Shown: one piece after another, positions 1 through 12,708 of the stretch | Position numbering within the stretch: position 1 is the first letter of the stretch | Layout: the number at the start of each line of letters is the position of its first letter | DNA from: Mansonella perstans | Taxonomy: Eukaryota > Nematoda > Chromadorea > Rhabditida > Onchocercidae | DNA: 64,000 nucleotides | Direction of reading: 5' to 3' | Assembly: GCA_037074765.1 (NCBI GenBank) | Contig: JBAMDO010000114.1 | Location: 62,001-126,000, forward strand | The notes under the pieces: generated by a model | The model's input: only the letters and a program-made list of their open reading frames with translations | The model's database searches: none | Told to the model about the DNA's origin: nothing | Translations under genes and position numbers: made by a program

Positions 1-109
1 TATTGCTGCTGGTTCAGGTTTGTTTTCAAAAAAAAAGCTTCTGAAAAGTATTTAAAAAAAAATTAGGGTAGGTGTTTTTATTGCTCATTGCTAAATAATT
101 AATTTACAG

Positions 110-3100
110 GAATATCACAAGTCAAGTGTTTTCTAAATGGTGTAGAAATACCGGGTGTTGTACGACTGAAAACTTTGTTTGCAAAAGCATTTGGTGTAGC
201 ATGTACTGTTGGTGGTGGTTTGAGCGCTGGAAAGGTAATTTTCGTTTTCTATCTATTTCTGTTGATTTCCATGGAATTTTTTATTTGATATCTAAGCATA
301 TGGTATGTTAATCATTAATTCTATCTAGATTAAATATAGGAAGGTCCAATGATTCATTCCGGAGCGGTGGTCGCAGCTGGTATTTCACAAGGCAAATGCG
401 TCACCTTTTCACTTGATTTTCATATTTTCGAACAGTTTCGGAACGATCGGTAGAGTTTAATTTCTCAATATCAGTATTTGATTATGAATAATTTGCTTTT
501 CTTCTGGCAAAAGAAATTTTCAGCGAAAAACGCGATTTTGTAAGTGCAGGTGCGGCAGCTGGAGTTGCTGCGGCTTTTGGTGCCCCAATTGGTGGAGTTT
601 TATTCAGTTTGGAAGAAGGAGCTAGTTTCTGGAACCAAAGCTTAACGTGGCGCATGGTTTTTTTTTAGTCTTGCTTTTATTAAAGTGATTTTTATCATTC
701 TTCTTTCCATTTCGAATTCAAAAAAGAAATCTGTCTAAGCAAATTAAACTAAATAACAACCTTGTCATCTTTGAATTAAGTAGGTTAATAAATTTGTTTC
801 ATTATAAATAATATTATAAATAAATTATAAATAAATTCGTCCACTAATATAATGATATCAAAATTAAAAATTAAGTCAAAAAAAGATTGTTTTTCCTTAA
901 ATTCACCAGAGTTTCATTTTTAAAACTTTTCACCGGGTTATTCTGTTTCTCGAAACGCATTGAATTATGATTTCATAATATGTTTCATGAGTTGCACTAT
1001 TTCCATTTGGCATTTATTTGACAGAATTTTCTCTTTTTTCAGTTTTTCGCTGCTATGACGTCGTTGTTTACTTTGAATTGCATTCTTAGCGTATTTCATG
1101 GAGTTGGCGGTTTTTTATCATGGAATGGATTGGCAAATTTCGGTGTTTTTGAGGTGATATTCATTTTCATATTGCTAACTGCTTTTTAATAGTTAATCTT
1201 TTTTTTTTAAGGAGTGTATATATATATATGTATAATGTTGGCAAACTTATCCTTTTTAGAATCATAGCTACAACATTTGGGAAATACCGATCTTTCTTCT
1301 CATTGGCGCTCTTGGAGGCCTTTTTGGCGCTTTATTCAATTCTTTGAATTTAAAACTTTCACGTTTCAGGAGAAAGTTAGTTATGATTTCAAACGTTTCA
1401 AAAAAGCATAGTTTAGAAGTGATATCTTAGTGTTTATTATGAAAAAGAAATAGAGTCCAGCAAGTTTACGACATTTTAACTATTTTCGTTCGATATTTTG
1501 AGAATTTTTTTGGCTTTTGTTTGAGGTATATTCGAAGCAAATGTCAGAAGCTGATGGAATGTTTACTCGTTGCTGCAGCGTCTGCATTTACTGGATTTGT
1601 TACTCTGTTCCTGGTAAATGACTGCGTGCCAGTTGGCCTTAATCCAAAATTAACCGAAGTCACAAAGGTTAGTAATATAAAGAACGAATTTTTTTATTAT
1701 GGTTTAAAATTTGTCAAATTATGGTATTTTAACACTTTTGGGCATAGTTTTTAAACAAAAGGAATTATTGGAAAAAAAGTTTCGAAGAAAACAAATGCCA
1801 TCTTGAACTGTCATACGTAAACAAATTAATTTGGCTTTGCAGTTGTGGTGCCGCAAAGGTCAATACAGTGCTGTAGCAAATTTATTCTTTCAAAGTCCCG
1901 AAGAAAGTGTGAAAAGTCTGTTTCATAGTCCAACAAGTGAGCTCATCATTTTTAGAATTGGATGTTTCTAATCGAACAGCAATTTTATTTTCGTTTCTCT
2001 TTGTCAGTAGATGATTCTGCTAAGAAGAGTAATAGAATATTGAAATTCAAATTCAATTATTTTGCAGCAATAATCTTTTAAGTCTCACTTTTATTAGATT
2101 CGTATGCGGCTAGTACGCTGTTAATATTTGCTGTTGAGTATTATTTGTTATCGCTATGGACATACGGACTGTCAGTATCGAGCGGGATTTTCATACCCAC
2201 ATTGTTGACAGGTGCAGCATGGGGTCGTCTTGTTGGTGTTATCGTCGAATACATGTTTCCTGATGTTGTGAGTTATTAGTTTTATCAATCAGTTCTTATT
2301 TTTCTGGTTTTTGTCAAGCTTCAAGATTGTTGATACTCAATTATCTTTTTGAAACTGTTAACTTTAAATATTTTTTCTTGCAGACCGGTATACATCCTGG
2401 TAAATATGCGCTAGCGGGAGCTGCAGCCCAGCTAGGTGGTGTTGTTCGGATGACAATTAGTTTAACTGCTATTCTTGTTGAAGCAACCAGGAATATCACG
2501 TTTGGTTTGCCAATAATGCTTGTTCTTATGGTTACCAAATGGGTTGGCGACTTATTCAATGAGGTAATTATTCTGTTTGTATGAAAATATATGCCGTATT
2601 ATTGGATGTGTATGTGATGCTTGAGATATCCCATATTCCAGGGTCTTTACGATGCACATATTGAGTTAAATGAGGTACCAATTTTGGGTTGGTGTGCGCC
2701 AAAACTATCACGCAACATATTGGCAGGGTAAGCTGTCTTTGCAAATGTTGTTTAAGAGTTATTTTATAATTTAGCAAAAATTCCGGAGTTAATCTATCAA
2801 ATGTTCTGGATCTTGTTTGTGATTATAAATGGGTTATAAATGAACGGAAAAATTAATGACACCTTGAAAATTATACACTTTATATACTGGTCATGAATTC
2901 CAATCTTAATGATCGTTTGATGAGATGAAACTTTCTCTCTTTCATCTTTCATCTTCTCTTTGTTCGACTGAAAGTGTATGGAAGCAATTTCCATAAGTTA
3001 TTTTTGAGATATATGTTTACCATTTTTTTAGCTTTTGGCTGTATTTTATTTCCTTAAGACATTCCTAAAAGACAAACCAGCTTTGATGGGACTTACTCAT

Positions 3101-4263
3101 CAGGAAGATATATCATTATTGTTTACTTAATATGTTTCTGCATGAATTCTCGTAATGAAATTTTAAGAAGTATAATGAGAAAAGATGTAGTAACAATGAT
3201 GCCGGTAGAACGTGTTTCACGTGTGATTGAAGTTTTACATGCTACATCACACCATGGTTTTCCGGTCATTGATGAAATTAATTCCCCATCAAACGAGGAT
3301 GAAATACCTGAATATGGTCATCTGAAAGGGTTGATCCTGAAATCGCAGCTGATTATTCTGATTAAAAAACGGGTAAATTAATTTTTATTAGTCAGATTAG
3401 TCAGATATTTTTTAGTTTTTGATTTTCCGATCTGTATTTTGAAATTTAAGGGAATTTCTGGTGTTTTTCATTCATATTTTCTGTTCTTTTCTGTTAGTTC
3501 TGTTGGTGACCGTAAGGCACTTGTTGCAAATCTCAATGTTTTCTGGTATGTTGCGATGCATTTTTTCAAAGCAGTGTGAAGTTTCCTTTCTATCTGCTTT
3601 AGCGGAATAGGATATATCATAAACGAGTGGTATGGAACTGCTTTAAATAAAGGCCTTCATATTTCCAGCTTACTTTTATGATTTACGGCAGTTTTCCTTT
3701 CGGATTTCAGGTTTTTTACAAGGATCCTGACTGTCAAATTCTGGTAGATGGAAGCGATTTGGTTCAACTTTCTGATTTTGCCGACGAATACCCGAGTTAA
3801 GTTATTTCAGAATCCACTGCGTCCTTTAATAACTTCCTTTTTTTTGCGTATTATGAGTATTTTCAGGCATGATCAATATTTAGCTATGCTGCAGCTATCT
3901 GAAGGAGATGAAAATTGTTGGTTAAATTTAACTCCTTACATGCATTCAAGTCCTTATCGAGTACCATTGAGTGCTTCACTACCATCAATATTTCATCTGT
4001 TTCGTGGATTAGGATTGCGCTATGTAGCTGTCGTTGATGATGAGAACAAAGTGCTTCTTACACCTTTTTCTAGCAGCTTCATTATAGTTTCATTTTCAGT
4101 TTTATATTGAGATTCATCTCTTATTATTTATTATATATTAACGGAATCTAATTTTTAGCTTCGTGGAATTATCACTAGGAAAGATCTTGCAAGATTCAAG
4201 GAACGTCGAACTTTCGGAAATTATTCTGTATGGGAACTTTTTGTTTCGGACTTCCATTCTTGA
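110..4263 (+). CDS. clh-6: CLC-6/7-type chloride/proton antiporter, 5' end outside window
   Basis: Endosomal/lysosomal CLC transporter of the CLC-6/CLC-7 branch, expected to exchange Cl- for H+. I read 14 exons: 110-234, 340-449, 524-656, 1043-1153, 1260-1375, 1525-1667, 1843-1936, 2098-2267, 2384-2563, 2642-2727, 3168-3372, 3711-3795, 3867-4050 and 4159-4263. Visible motifs are [10 protein letters not shown] (gating glutamate), FSLEEG (the proton-glutamate position in exchangers), GIFIPTLL (the GxFxP chloride-filter loop), then two CBS domains (about 3168-3372 and 3890-4240). The first membrane helices and the GSGIP loop lie left of the window. The junction 3795/3867 does not close in frame with GT-AG; one base is lacking. 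A second C-terminus is possible through an exon at 4701-4772. The family call is firm. The symbol is by analogy with C. elegans clh-6. Confidence 0.9.
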
Positions 4264-4700
4264 AGCTTATTGTAATATATTTTTTTTTTATTTCCCATTC
4301 ATTGCTAATAAATTGCTGCAAGTTCTTGTGCTTCTTAATGTTTTGGTAGAAATTTTTGGAGAACTTTAATTTTTATGTTAATTATAAAATTTCTATTTTA
4401 CTAGCTTCTAGTTTTTCACTATTATTATGTGTGTGAAGTGTTGAAGTTAATGAACACATTAGTAATTAGCCTCATAATTCTTTGTAAATACTATGTAATT
4501 CTTTGAAACAAGAATTATGTCATTGTAATATTTATTTATATTTTCAATGAGTGAAATTTATGTAAATATTCAAATGAAATTTAAAATTTTTCATGATCTG
4601 TTGCAATCCAATTGTTCGAACATCATGTGTTTTATCGTTTTTGAAACTTTTGAATTTTATGATAAAGTTTTTAGTTTCAGTTCAATTTTTTGTTGAACAG

Positions 4701-4772
4701 GAAAAGTTATTCGATCCATCAAACCAATTCTTTTCCCGGAAGAATTCCAGGCGTGGAAAATTCTTGATTTAA
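4701..4772 (+). other. Candidate alternative last exon of the CLC gene
   Basis: After the acceptor GTTGAACAG there is a 24-codon open stretch ending in TAA. It is in phase with a cryptic donor (GTATGG) at 4228 inside the last CLC exon. Splicing there would replace the short tail [11 protein letters not shown] with a lysine/arginine-rich one (begins EKLFDPSN). In another frame 4700-4835 is also open for about 45 codons, so it could be part of something else. No ATG sits at a good start. Confidence 0.3.
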
Positions 4773-4927
4773 TTTCTGGAAATCTTCCGATGAGCTTTGC
4801 AGGATTACTTATTTCACTAATAGAACGGTGTGTTGCGTAACTAGGGTTACCTGAATTCGTAAATTCGGTTTTGTTTGCTATTAATGTTTAATTGATTAAT
4901 TGTTCAAGTTGCATGCTGTTTTACAGA

Positions 4928-6419
4928 ATGCTTGTTTTATTGTTCTGTTGCATGCATTATGTTCAAGCAGTTGGTCATTGGAGTATCAGTTTGCAGTATT
5001 CAGCTTCAGGTTCCAATTCAGTTATTTACACAAATTGCTTCTTCTAATGAACTTTGCCATATTTTTCGCGAATTGAGCGAGCAATTTGTTTCACTAAAAA
5101 ATTTGAAATTTTGAAATAAATTCCAGAATATATTCAAATATATTGGAATATTCAAAATTTTAATTGATTAAGAGAAATATATAATACATCCAGAAATGAT
5201 CATTTTAAATCAAATATGGACATACGATGTCTGGATAGTCATTTTAAATACTTATGTGTAATATTTTATTTCTATTTATAGACATCGATGACTTTGCCCC
5301 GCTTGGTAGCATAACCGTGGAGAGAACATTTGATAATAATTACACAGCTCATTTTCAATCTTCTGCCAATGCAAATAAATGGCAAAATGATCTTATTTAT
5401 GCTGCAAAGAATGGATGGACTTATCGCGTTAGACTGGACAGTGATAATGAATGTGTACAAGGTTACAATGAACCGGTGAGTGCGTTCCAGTTCAATTTTT
5501 TAATTGAAATTTTGCAAAGTTAATCTGGGCAAAATATTTCTATACGAAAAAAAATCAAATGACCGATAATTAGCAATCACTGCATAATAGCTAATAGCTA
5601 GGAAAAGATTTTTTAGTTTCAAAACTAATATTAATACGAATAAATTTATTTACTTGTATTAAAGTACTTTTAAATAATTTACTTATTAATGTACTTTTAA
5701 GAAAGATATTTTACCTTCATTTGAAGTTTTGCAAAGATTGTTATCGAAATGCAACAGTTATTTCCATTACATTACAGTGCTTAATGTTACAAGCTAATGG
5801 TGCACACCATTTTCGGATCTTCTTGGACTCGGATTATCAGAATTTGCAATCTTTGGCTGTTTTTCCGGAGAAATTACTTGTTATTGGAACAAATTATCAC
5901 CTTTGTGAAACTGATTCGTTTGCAGAAGATAGCAAAATCAGTGGATCGGTTGTTGTGAACACAATTAATGAATTACCTCTGTAGTGTTTTTTTCCAATAA
6001 TTTTGTAATCATTTGTCAGTAGAAATGATTAGGTGTCAGTTAATTTAATATGCAGTATTTGGTTCTAATAACCCCAAACAACGTTTTGGAAAGCATGTAC
6101 TTTTGGTTTCTTCCAGGCCCGATACTGTTTCATATATTCGAAAGACGGACATGGAGCGTCAAACGAGGCAACAAGGAGCTCAGCAAGACAATCGATCTTT
6201 CATTCAGAAATATGTAAGTAGAGAAATTTTTCGTTTTTTTAAATTAAAACATATCTCCAAATTAATTTTTAATACAAATTTATGAAATTTGAACAAGCTG
6301 TTGTGTAAATGTAATGAATTATTTATTACAAAATATTTTTTTAGTGGATGTATATAGCTGCAGCATTAATTTTTATGGTCATTTCTAATGCTACAGCCGC
6401 TGAACACGGTGGTGAGTAG
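4928..6419 (+). CDS. emc-10: ER membrane protein complex subunit 10 (EMC10)
   Basis: Subunit of the EMC, which inserts tail-anchored and multipass proteins into the ER membrane. Exons: 4928-5009, 5282-5475, 5778-5980, 6117-6213 and 6345-6419. The start ATG follows TTTTACAG by one base, which fits a spliced-leader acceptor. A hydrophobic signal peptide (MLVLLFCCMHYVQA) comes first. A beta-rich lumenal domain follows, with RVRLDSDNECVQGYNEP and FRIFLDSD. Then comes the family signature YIRKTDMERQ...QQDNRSFIQKYWMYI, leading into one C-terminal membrane span (IAAALIFMVI) and a short Ala/His/Gly tail. The last codons GGT GAG TAG also form a donor (GTGAGT), so a longer isoform is possible. The start is 665 bp after the CLC stop on the same strand, so operon membership is possible but unproven. 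Confidence 0.88.
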
Positions 6420-7471
6420 AAGTTATTATTTTTCAAGAGGAAACAAATGATACTCAGTGTGAAATTTTGGTTGGTTAAAATTCTTGTCATATTTACTGTT
6501 GCATTGGTTGAATTGGTTTGAATTTCATATTTTTATTCAGTTACTCTTAAGTCTTATAATTTCACATTTTAAATTATTTTTATGCCACAATAATTGGAAT
6601 TTAGTAATAAAATATAATTTATGTGAAAAAAAAATTCAAACCATTAAATTAAAGCTATTGTAGTAAGAAATAAATTTTGAAAGTTCTTATTACCTTTCTT
6701 AATTTCATCATTTACCTTCGTGAATTTTGTCGTGAACGATGGTTTTTGCTGAAATTATTGTGGCTATATTTTTGTTATGCTTCAACAGTTTTCAACATTT
6801 CTAATAATTGGGAATTTTTTAGTGGATTTCTTGGTGCAAGTCATGTAATGTATTTTGGGTACTAAACTCATTCTCTAAATAAATTATATGGTAAATGCGA
6901 TGTCTTGTGAAATATTTTGATTAATTATACTTATAAAATTATTGAAGATTCAAGTATAAGATGATTCTTTAATTCTTCTGTCATTGTTAGAATTCTCTCT
7001 TTTGGTTCCAAGTAATTTCGATGCAACCGTTGTTATATCAATGTAATGGATATACTTTTATATAATTTGGATGCTGTTCAATGTTACAACTTAATACAAT
7101 TAAATTCTGAATAATTAGATGTTAAATTCTGTTAAATTCATGTTAAATCCCAACCTTCATATCTCTTCAAAGCCTTGAAACACTCCGAAACTTCTACTTA
7201 ATAAATCAGTCACTTCTCTATTCTGGTACAAGTTGGTTTCATTCATTGGCTGCGTGAAAAAGGCTGAGGAAGTGAGAGTGATTAGTTTCTGTACATTTAA
7301 GGGGTGTGGTGTTAAAGGTCAAGTGTTGTCGTGATGGTGAAGTAGATGATGTAAGTTGAGGATATTATCATATGTAAGACATTTTGTTGTTACTTAACTA
7401 GGTGAATGGAAAAGACATTTAATTATAAAAGAAACAAACACAGGTTTGAAATTAATTTTCGGAAGGATAAA
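6420..7471 (+). other. Intergenic stretch, no gene seen
   Basis: AT-rich sequence between EMC10 and the BAP18-like gene. AATAAA-like signals occur near 6886, suitable for EMC10 3' processing. The only open frame (about 6677-6865) lacks splice partners and coding character. Confidence 0.5.
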
Positions 7472-9189
7472 ATGAATAGCCGTCAAAGTGATGAGGTACC
7501 TTCGACTAGTGCTTCTATGCCTGCAATGGAGAATCAAAAGGAACAACCGATCAATTCAGGTGCTTCTGCTCAAAAGGTATCGTAATATATAAATATCATC
7601 AATTTATTTCAAATTTCTCAACATACTGTTTGCTTGTATTACATTGGTTATTAATATTGAAGCCGTACAACAGTAAGAATTATTGTTTAACGAATCAAAG
7701 AATCATGATGTTTGCTTAGAAACAGTGAAGCTTAACTGGAATCAGTATGGCTGAATTTGAATAGTTTTGCTCGTTTTTGCTATTTATGCAAGATTTGTTA
7801 TTGTGAGGAAAAAAGTGCTGGTATATATTCATTGATGTAAAATTAATTGCTTCAGAGCTTTTTGTTGTTAGGTTTCGGAAGTATTTTTGGCAGCTGGACA
7901 AGCTTTTCAGAAGCTTGGTGGACTTATTGCAAATTTGCATAATCCAAGAAGTGGAGTCGAGAGGTTCTCTTTTTTACTTTTAAGTGGTGAACAATTTCAA
8001 TGATAGGATATATCGCTGCATTGCTAGTAATTTCTTGTTGTATTGAATATATAGAAAAAGTCCTATCTGGAAATTTTGATGTCCTAAATCTTAATTGCAA
8101 AATAGATAAATAGATGAAAGAAAAGATGGGGTCATGGTAAATGAATGAGAGGGAATTTGCAGTACTGGGAGAGAAAGTTTTTGTGGTCGATTTGGTGACC
8201 TCTGTAATTTCATGTCACATAGCTAATGTCTTTTTTGCTTATTTCAATATTCCTTATGTTTAGAGAGGCATTTCACACATTACTGGTAGCTCGAAGAAGG
8301 AAAAAATAATGTTTTAAGTTATGGAATTGCAGGAAATGGACAAGTTCGGATACCAACAGTTTGCATGACGCGGTTTCTCGTTTTGCTAGTGATTTGCAGC
8401 GTATCAGTGAAACAGTTCAAGGAAGAGAAGTGTGAGTTGTAACTGTAGCACAATTTTTATTGGGTTTGAGATTTTCAGGTTAAACTAAATATTTTATATT
8501 TCATAAAAAAAAAAGATTTTAAAAGGAAAAGGCGAAAACAGAAAACAAAATTGCACAAGTCTGTTTTCTTAATGCTTGATTTTAATCGGGTGAAATTTAA
8601 AGCAGGAAAGAAAGTTGGAAAAGTAATGATATCTGAAAGGCTAGAAAAATTCACATTATATCTGCAAAATAAATGCTCGTAAAGCACGAGAAGTTTCCAA
8701 ATTTTTGAACTGGAGATCATAAAAACCATTTTTCGAAATTATTGATCTATTCTTTCCGTATGAAACTTTAAGTTTGTCTTTTTTTCATTTTACAGACAAC
8801 TTATGAAGGATGATATTATTAAAAGGCCTACAACTAGCCCTTATATCAAAGCAGTTCCCTCACGAACAAATGGTACTACTTTGATGCCTAATGCTACCTC
8901 AAGATCCTCGGTGAAGCGTACGAGTAGTGTTGCACATCCACCAATGGATTCCAGTTTTAAACGCCGTATCATTAACACAACGCCCAGTGGCATTACAGTT
9001 TCAAGCAGTACGCGGTATGCTAATGTTACTCATGCGCAGTCACTAAATATTAATTCGCCAGCAATGTCACGAATAAAAAGTGGACCACTGAATGTAGTAC
9101 CGTCAACTCTTACCACAGCTACCGTTCAGTCTAGTATGCCCTCAGTTGTTCTACCGCCAGAACCCAAGATGATGCATAATAGCGGATGA
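7472..9189 (+). CDS. BAP18-like chromatin complex subunit
   Basis: Homologue of BAP18 (human C17orf49), a small SANT-type protein of NURF/MLL-linked chromatin complexes that reads histone marks. Exons: 7472-7576, 7872-7963, 8333-8431 and 8796-9189; all junctions keep frame. The protein has about 229 residues. An acidic/polar N-terminus is followed by VSEVFLAAGQAFQKLGGLI and LHNP, then KWTSSDTNSLHDAVSRFASD (residues about 66-86) and LQRISETVQGREVQLMKDDI. These correspond to the BAP18 N-terminal helix and its SANT-like KW...ML..AV.RFG.DL segment. The C-terminal half is Ser/Thr/Pro-rich, low in complexity and probably disordered; it does not resemble the mammalian tail. Expected to be nuclear. 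The SANT helix is degenerate, so DNA or histone binding is inferred from the family only. Confidence 0.75.
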
Positions 9190-11631
9190 ATCCAAAGTTG
9201 CATAGTAGCATTTAAAGAGAACTCGTCTTTAACATTTCTGGAAGATATAAATATATAAAGTCTCTTTCATTTTATGAAAAAGAACAACTAACATTTGTGC
9301 CAGTTTATTATTGTTATTATTATTATAGTGGTAACTCCTTTAGATTTCCATGTGTTTTTGTACCGCGTATAATTATTTAATCGGGAAAAAATTGCTCTTA
9401 TGTGTTGATGAATATAATGCTGCTTTACGTTAATATTTCATTATCTCCATTTTAGTTAGATCATTTCCACATATATATATATATTATCTCCTTTTTTTGC
9501 AGAATAATATTTTTGTTCTGTTATTCATCTGTTCAGGGTATACTGATTGAATGTGATTTATTGAAGTTTGTTTAAATCTTCTCATATTCCTTATACAAGT
9601 AGCAGCATTTCCAATGCATTACAATCTGAAGCATAATAGCTTCTTAATTAACAGAATGTACGTTGAACACCAGTTGATGAGTTTTTGAAAAAGCAGAAAC
9701 AAGCTTGCTGTATCTTTTCTTTTTCATCATTCTAAAAATTTTTAGTTACTTGTTTCAAAATATTTTGATATCGGACTTTTTTCTCTCTATTTGTGCTTCG
9801 TAGTGATTAGCACAGCTTTCAATCTTTGGGATTTTATTAGCAGAACAGAATTCAAATATACATGGGTCCCTGAAAGTTAGAGGTATTTTTGGCATTCATT
9901 AATTTCCAGTTTTTATTTTGATGAGTTCAAGGAAAATTCTTTTGTTGTGAACTTGACAAGCTCATATTGGAGTCAGGAATCAAATCATTCTTTTTTATTT
10001 TCAGGCTTTTAAATATATTTTGCTCGCAGTTCAGGTATTTTTGTTGCAGTATTGTTAGTTATATCAAGGATCATGCTGCTAACTGCCTGCTAAATTAATT
10101 TTTAATTTTTTTCTTTTCCCAAAATAGCTATTTCATTTTGCTTTCAAGAAATGAACATTTGGAAAGAGCTATAAAGTATGCATTGGCAAGTGGTAAGCAG
10201 CAATGTCTTGTAGTTATTATTAGTGAAATATTGTGGTTTTGAAGTTTTCAAAAAAAACCATATATTACTATAAAGCAGACACATTGAATATTTCAGTGAA
10301 AATTAAATTATCCACAGTTTTGTTCTGTAGGTAAACAACACACGAGGTTTTTTTTCTTTTTTTTTTGTACCACGCGAACGTTTTGTCATATTTCATTTTG
10401 TATTTCCCTCCTGTGCTATATTGTTTATAAATGTTGTAGTCAAAAGGTCATATTCTTATAGTCGTTTTGTCTAATTCAATTCGCAGCAATGTGTGAAAGA
10501 TTAATAATCTTTGAACTTTGAATATTGGCTTCGTTTACATGTTACAAAAAAAAAAAAACTGTAACAAAATACGGCTAACATTACAGAGATTAAAAACAGA
10601 AAATAAAGAGAGCAGGTAATTTATTTCACGTTTTTATGATCATAAAATTATGATGGAGCAAAGAGTAAACTTATTCCTGGCAATATTTTCCAAAAAATGA
10701 GTAAAACAATCAAATTGTAATTAGGAGAATGGAAAAAAGTCGTCAGTTAAAAGTGAGAAGGATTTAATTGGTAGTTGAAGAGTTCCATCTAATTAATATC
10801 TGATTGCATTGTTACAATTAAAGGTAAAGGGACCACAATTAGTAGGATACTTGTCAGTTCAGCTGACTGATAAATGTTAGTGGGCTGTGTTGAGGTGTAC
10901 GATTTCGCTCTATTTCATAGCATGGACACCATGTGATGTGAAAGTAGCACAACGACATTTGGTTTGTATCTGCTTAAGCAGTAAGTTTTTGGTTGGAGTG
11001 GGTTGATTGTTCTACGGTGACCTGGTCTAACTTCGCGCTATTTGCTTGGCTAGTATTTGTTCAGAATTCATAGCATTCTAAGTTTAATTAATTATAAAAT
11101 AGACTAGAGCAAGCTTCTTGACAACTGTTATTATAAAACTTGCCTCGTACTTAAAGCATACATTTTTTTTTTGTCCACTTTAATTAATATAACGTGTACA
11201 TTTGAATGAATGATATTGCACTTATTAGATGAAGAATTTTCCTTTGTTGTACATGTTTCAACTCCAATTGATGAAAAAAAAAAAAAAAAAAAAGAAAACG
11301 ACCACTAATCAGGCAGTAGCGGTTATAAGTAGTTTTGGGTATGATAGAAATGAAGTGCCATATTTATGTTAATGAGCCACAAAAGGAAATCTTGTCGAAA
11401 TTAAATTATTTGTGGACATAAAATATTTCTCAACGTTTATACAAAGTTTTTTTGTTCGTATAGTTAGATTTAAGTATATTAGAAATGTACCGATATTGTT
11501 CTGATATGATTGCTACAAGTAATTATTTACAAAATCTTTTCTGAATCTCTGTTTGAAGTGTTATCACATTCTTACGTTTATCTGTTATTCCGCATTCGTA
11601 ATCTCTTTGGTTTATAGTTGCGACTTGAAGG
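9190..11631 (+). other. Intergenic stretch, 2.4 kb, no gene supported
   Basis: Holds poly-A/T runs (11275-11293 is nearly pure A), a short TA repeat near 9474-9484 and no ORF with splice partners on either strand. The 3' end of the BAP18-like transcript probably falls in the first few hundred bases. Confidence 0.5.
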
Positions 11632-12708
11632 ATGCTTCTGCATTCGAAGACATTTCCAAGCGATATTTTTAAAGTCGCTTCGAGTGCTCGGTGTTTTCAT
11701 TTGGGTCATGAATTTGCACCACCAGCTCGATTTATAAGTCATCATGTTGGTTTTTTTTGTTTGTTTTTCATTTTACTTCTTCCTCATGCTCTCGTAAAAA
11801 TGTACCTCAGCTATAAATATGTGGAAATTTGAAATTCTAAATTTATTTGCTTGTCTATTTATTTATTGAACACTTAGGCTTTCACTTTACCATTATTACC
11901 TTTGCTTACTCTTCATGGATTTGAAACCTAGAATACAAAATAATCAGCATGTTAAGCTGAGTGCTGAAATGTTAAGCTCAGTATTTTAAATTATATAATT
12001 TTTGTCAAGTGCTAATTGGCTTTGCTGCTGATGAGGATTATTTTTTTTGTTTTTGCAAATAAATAGATTATATGTGTTATTGAGTTCCTTTAATTACATA
12101 TAATCCAGAACATGTAATCAGCTTGTTTACATGTAACTAAATTTTTCATTTTGAGTGATACAATGTCCGAGCATGTTTGATTTTAATACTGGCTTTGTAA
12201 ATATGTATGATTAACAAAGCGATCATTCGTCTGCACTTGCATTGATCAATATATGTGATTTCTTAGGCTAAATTTGGGCTCGCATTATTATCGACTGCAA
12301 TTCAGCTGTCGAGTTTTATGCTTTTATATCTCAATGCTGATAAATTTCGACCGCCACCTCCTAGAAAGATAAGCGAGAAGGTCAGTATCGATCATATAAC
12401 ATTGAAATTTTTTACTCGTCACAATTTTTTAAAGCAGATCGAAAAAAAAAAAAAAAAAGTGGGTTCTTCACACCTTTCCAACAGTAACGTAGAGCCTTTT
12501 ACTTAGGTAGAAAAACTTACGACTACTTCTAATCTGTGTCTTTAGTTTGGTTCGGATAGTTTAATAAGTGTCAAAATTCTACTAAATTTTGCATATTTTT
12601 TTGATAAATTAAAAGACTTGACATATTTTCATTTTTCAGGCTCAGGCTGAAATGGAACGAATTGCTGCATCGTATGAAAGCGGTACCATGAAACTTAAAG
12701 AATTTTAA
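11632..12708 (+). CDS. 98-residue putative mitochondrial single-span protein
   Basis: No family recognised. Three exons keep frame with good splice sites: 11632-11745, 12267-12380 and 12640-12708, giving 38+38+22 residues. The N-terminus has basic and hydroxyl residues and no acidic residue until Asp11 (MLLHSKTFPSDIFKVASSAR), typical of a mitochondrial presequence. One hydrophobic span follows (LALLSTAIQLSSFMLLYL, residues about 43-60). Next is a basic/proline patch (KFRPPPPRKISEK) and a short charged helix (AQAEMERIAASYE). The layout resembles small accessory subunits of respiratory complexes, such as ATP synthase e/g type proteins, but no signature proves it. TTTATAG lies 14 bases before the ATG and may be a spliced-leader acceptor. 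Confidence 0.6.

Noticed and set aside
8475..8729. 84-codon - strand ORF inside the BAP18-like gene
   Set aside because: Falls in the intron before the last exon and reads as antisense of AT-rich sequence without coding bias.
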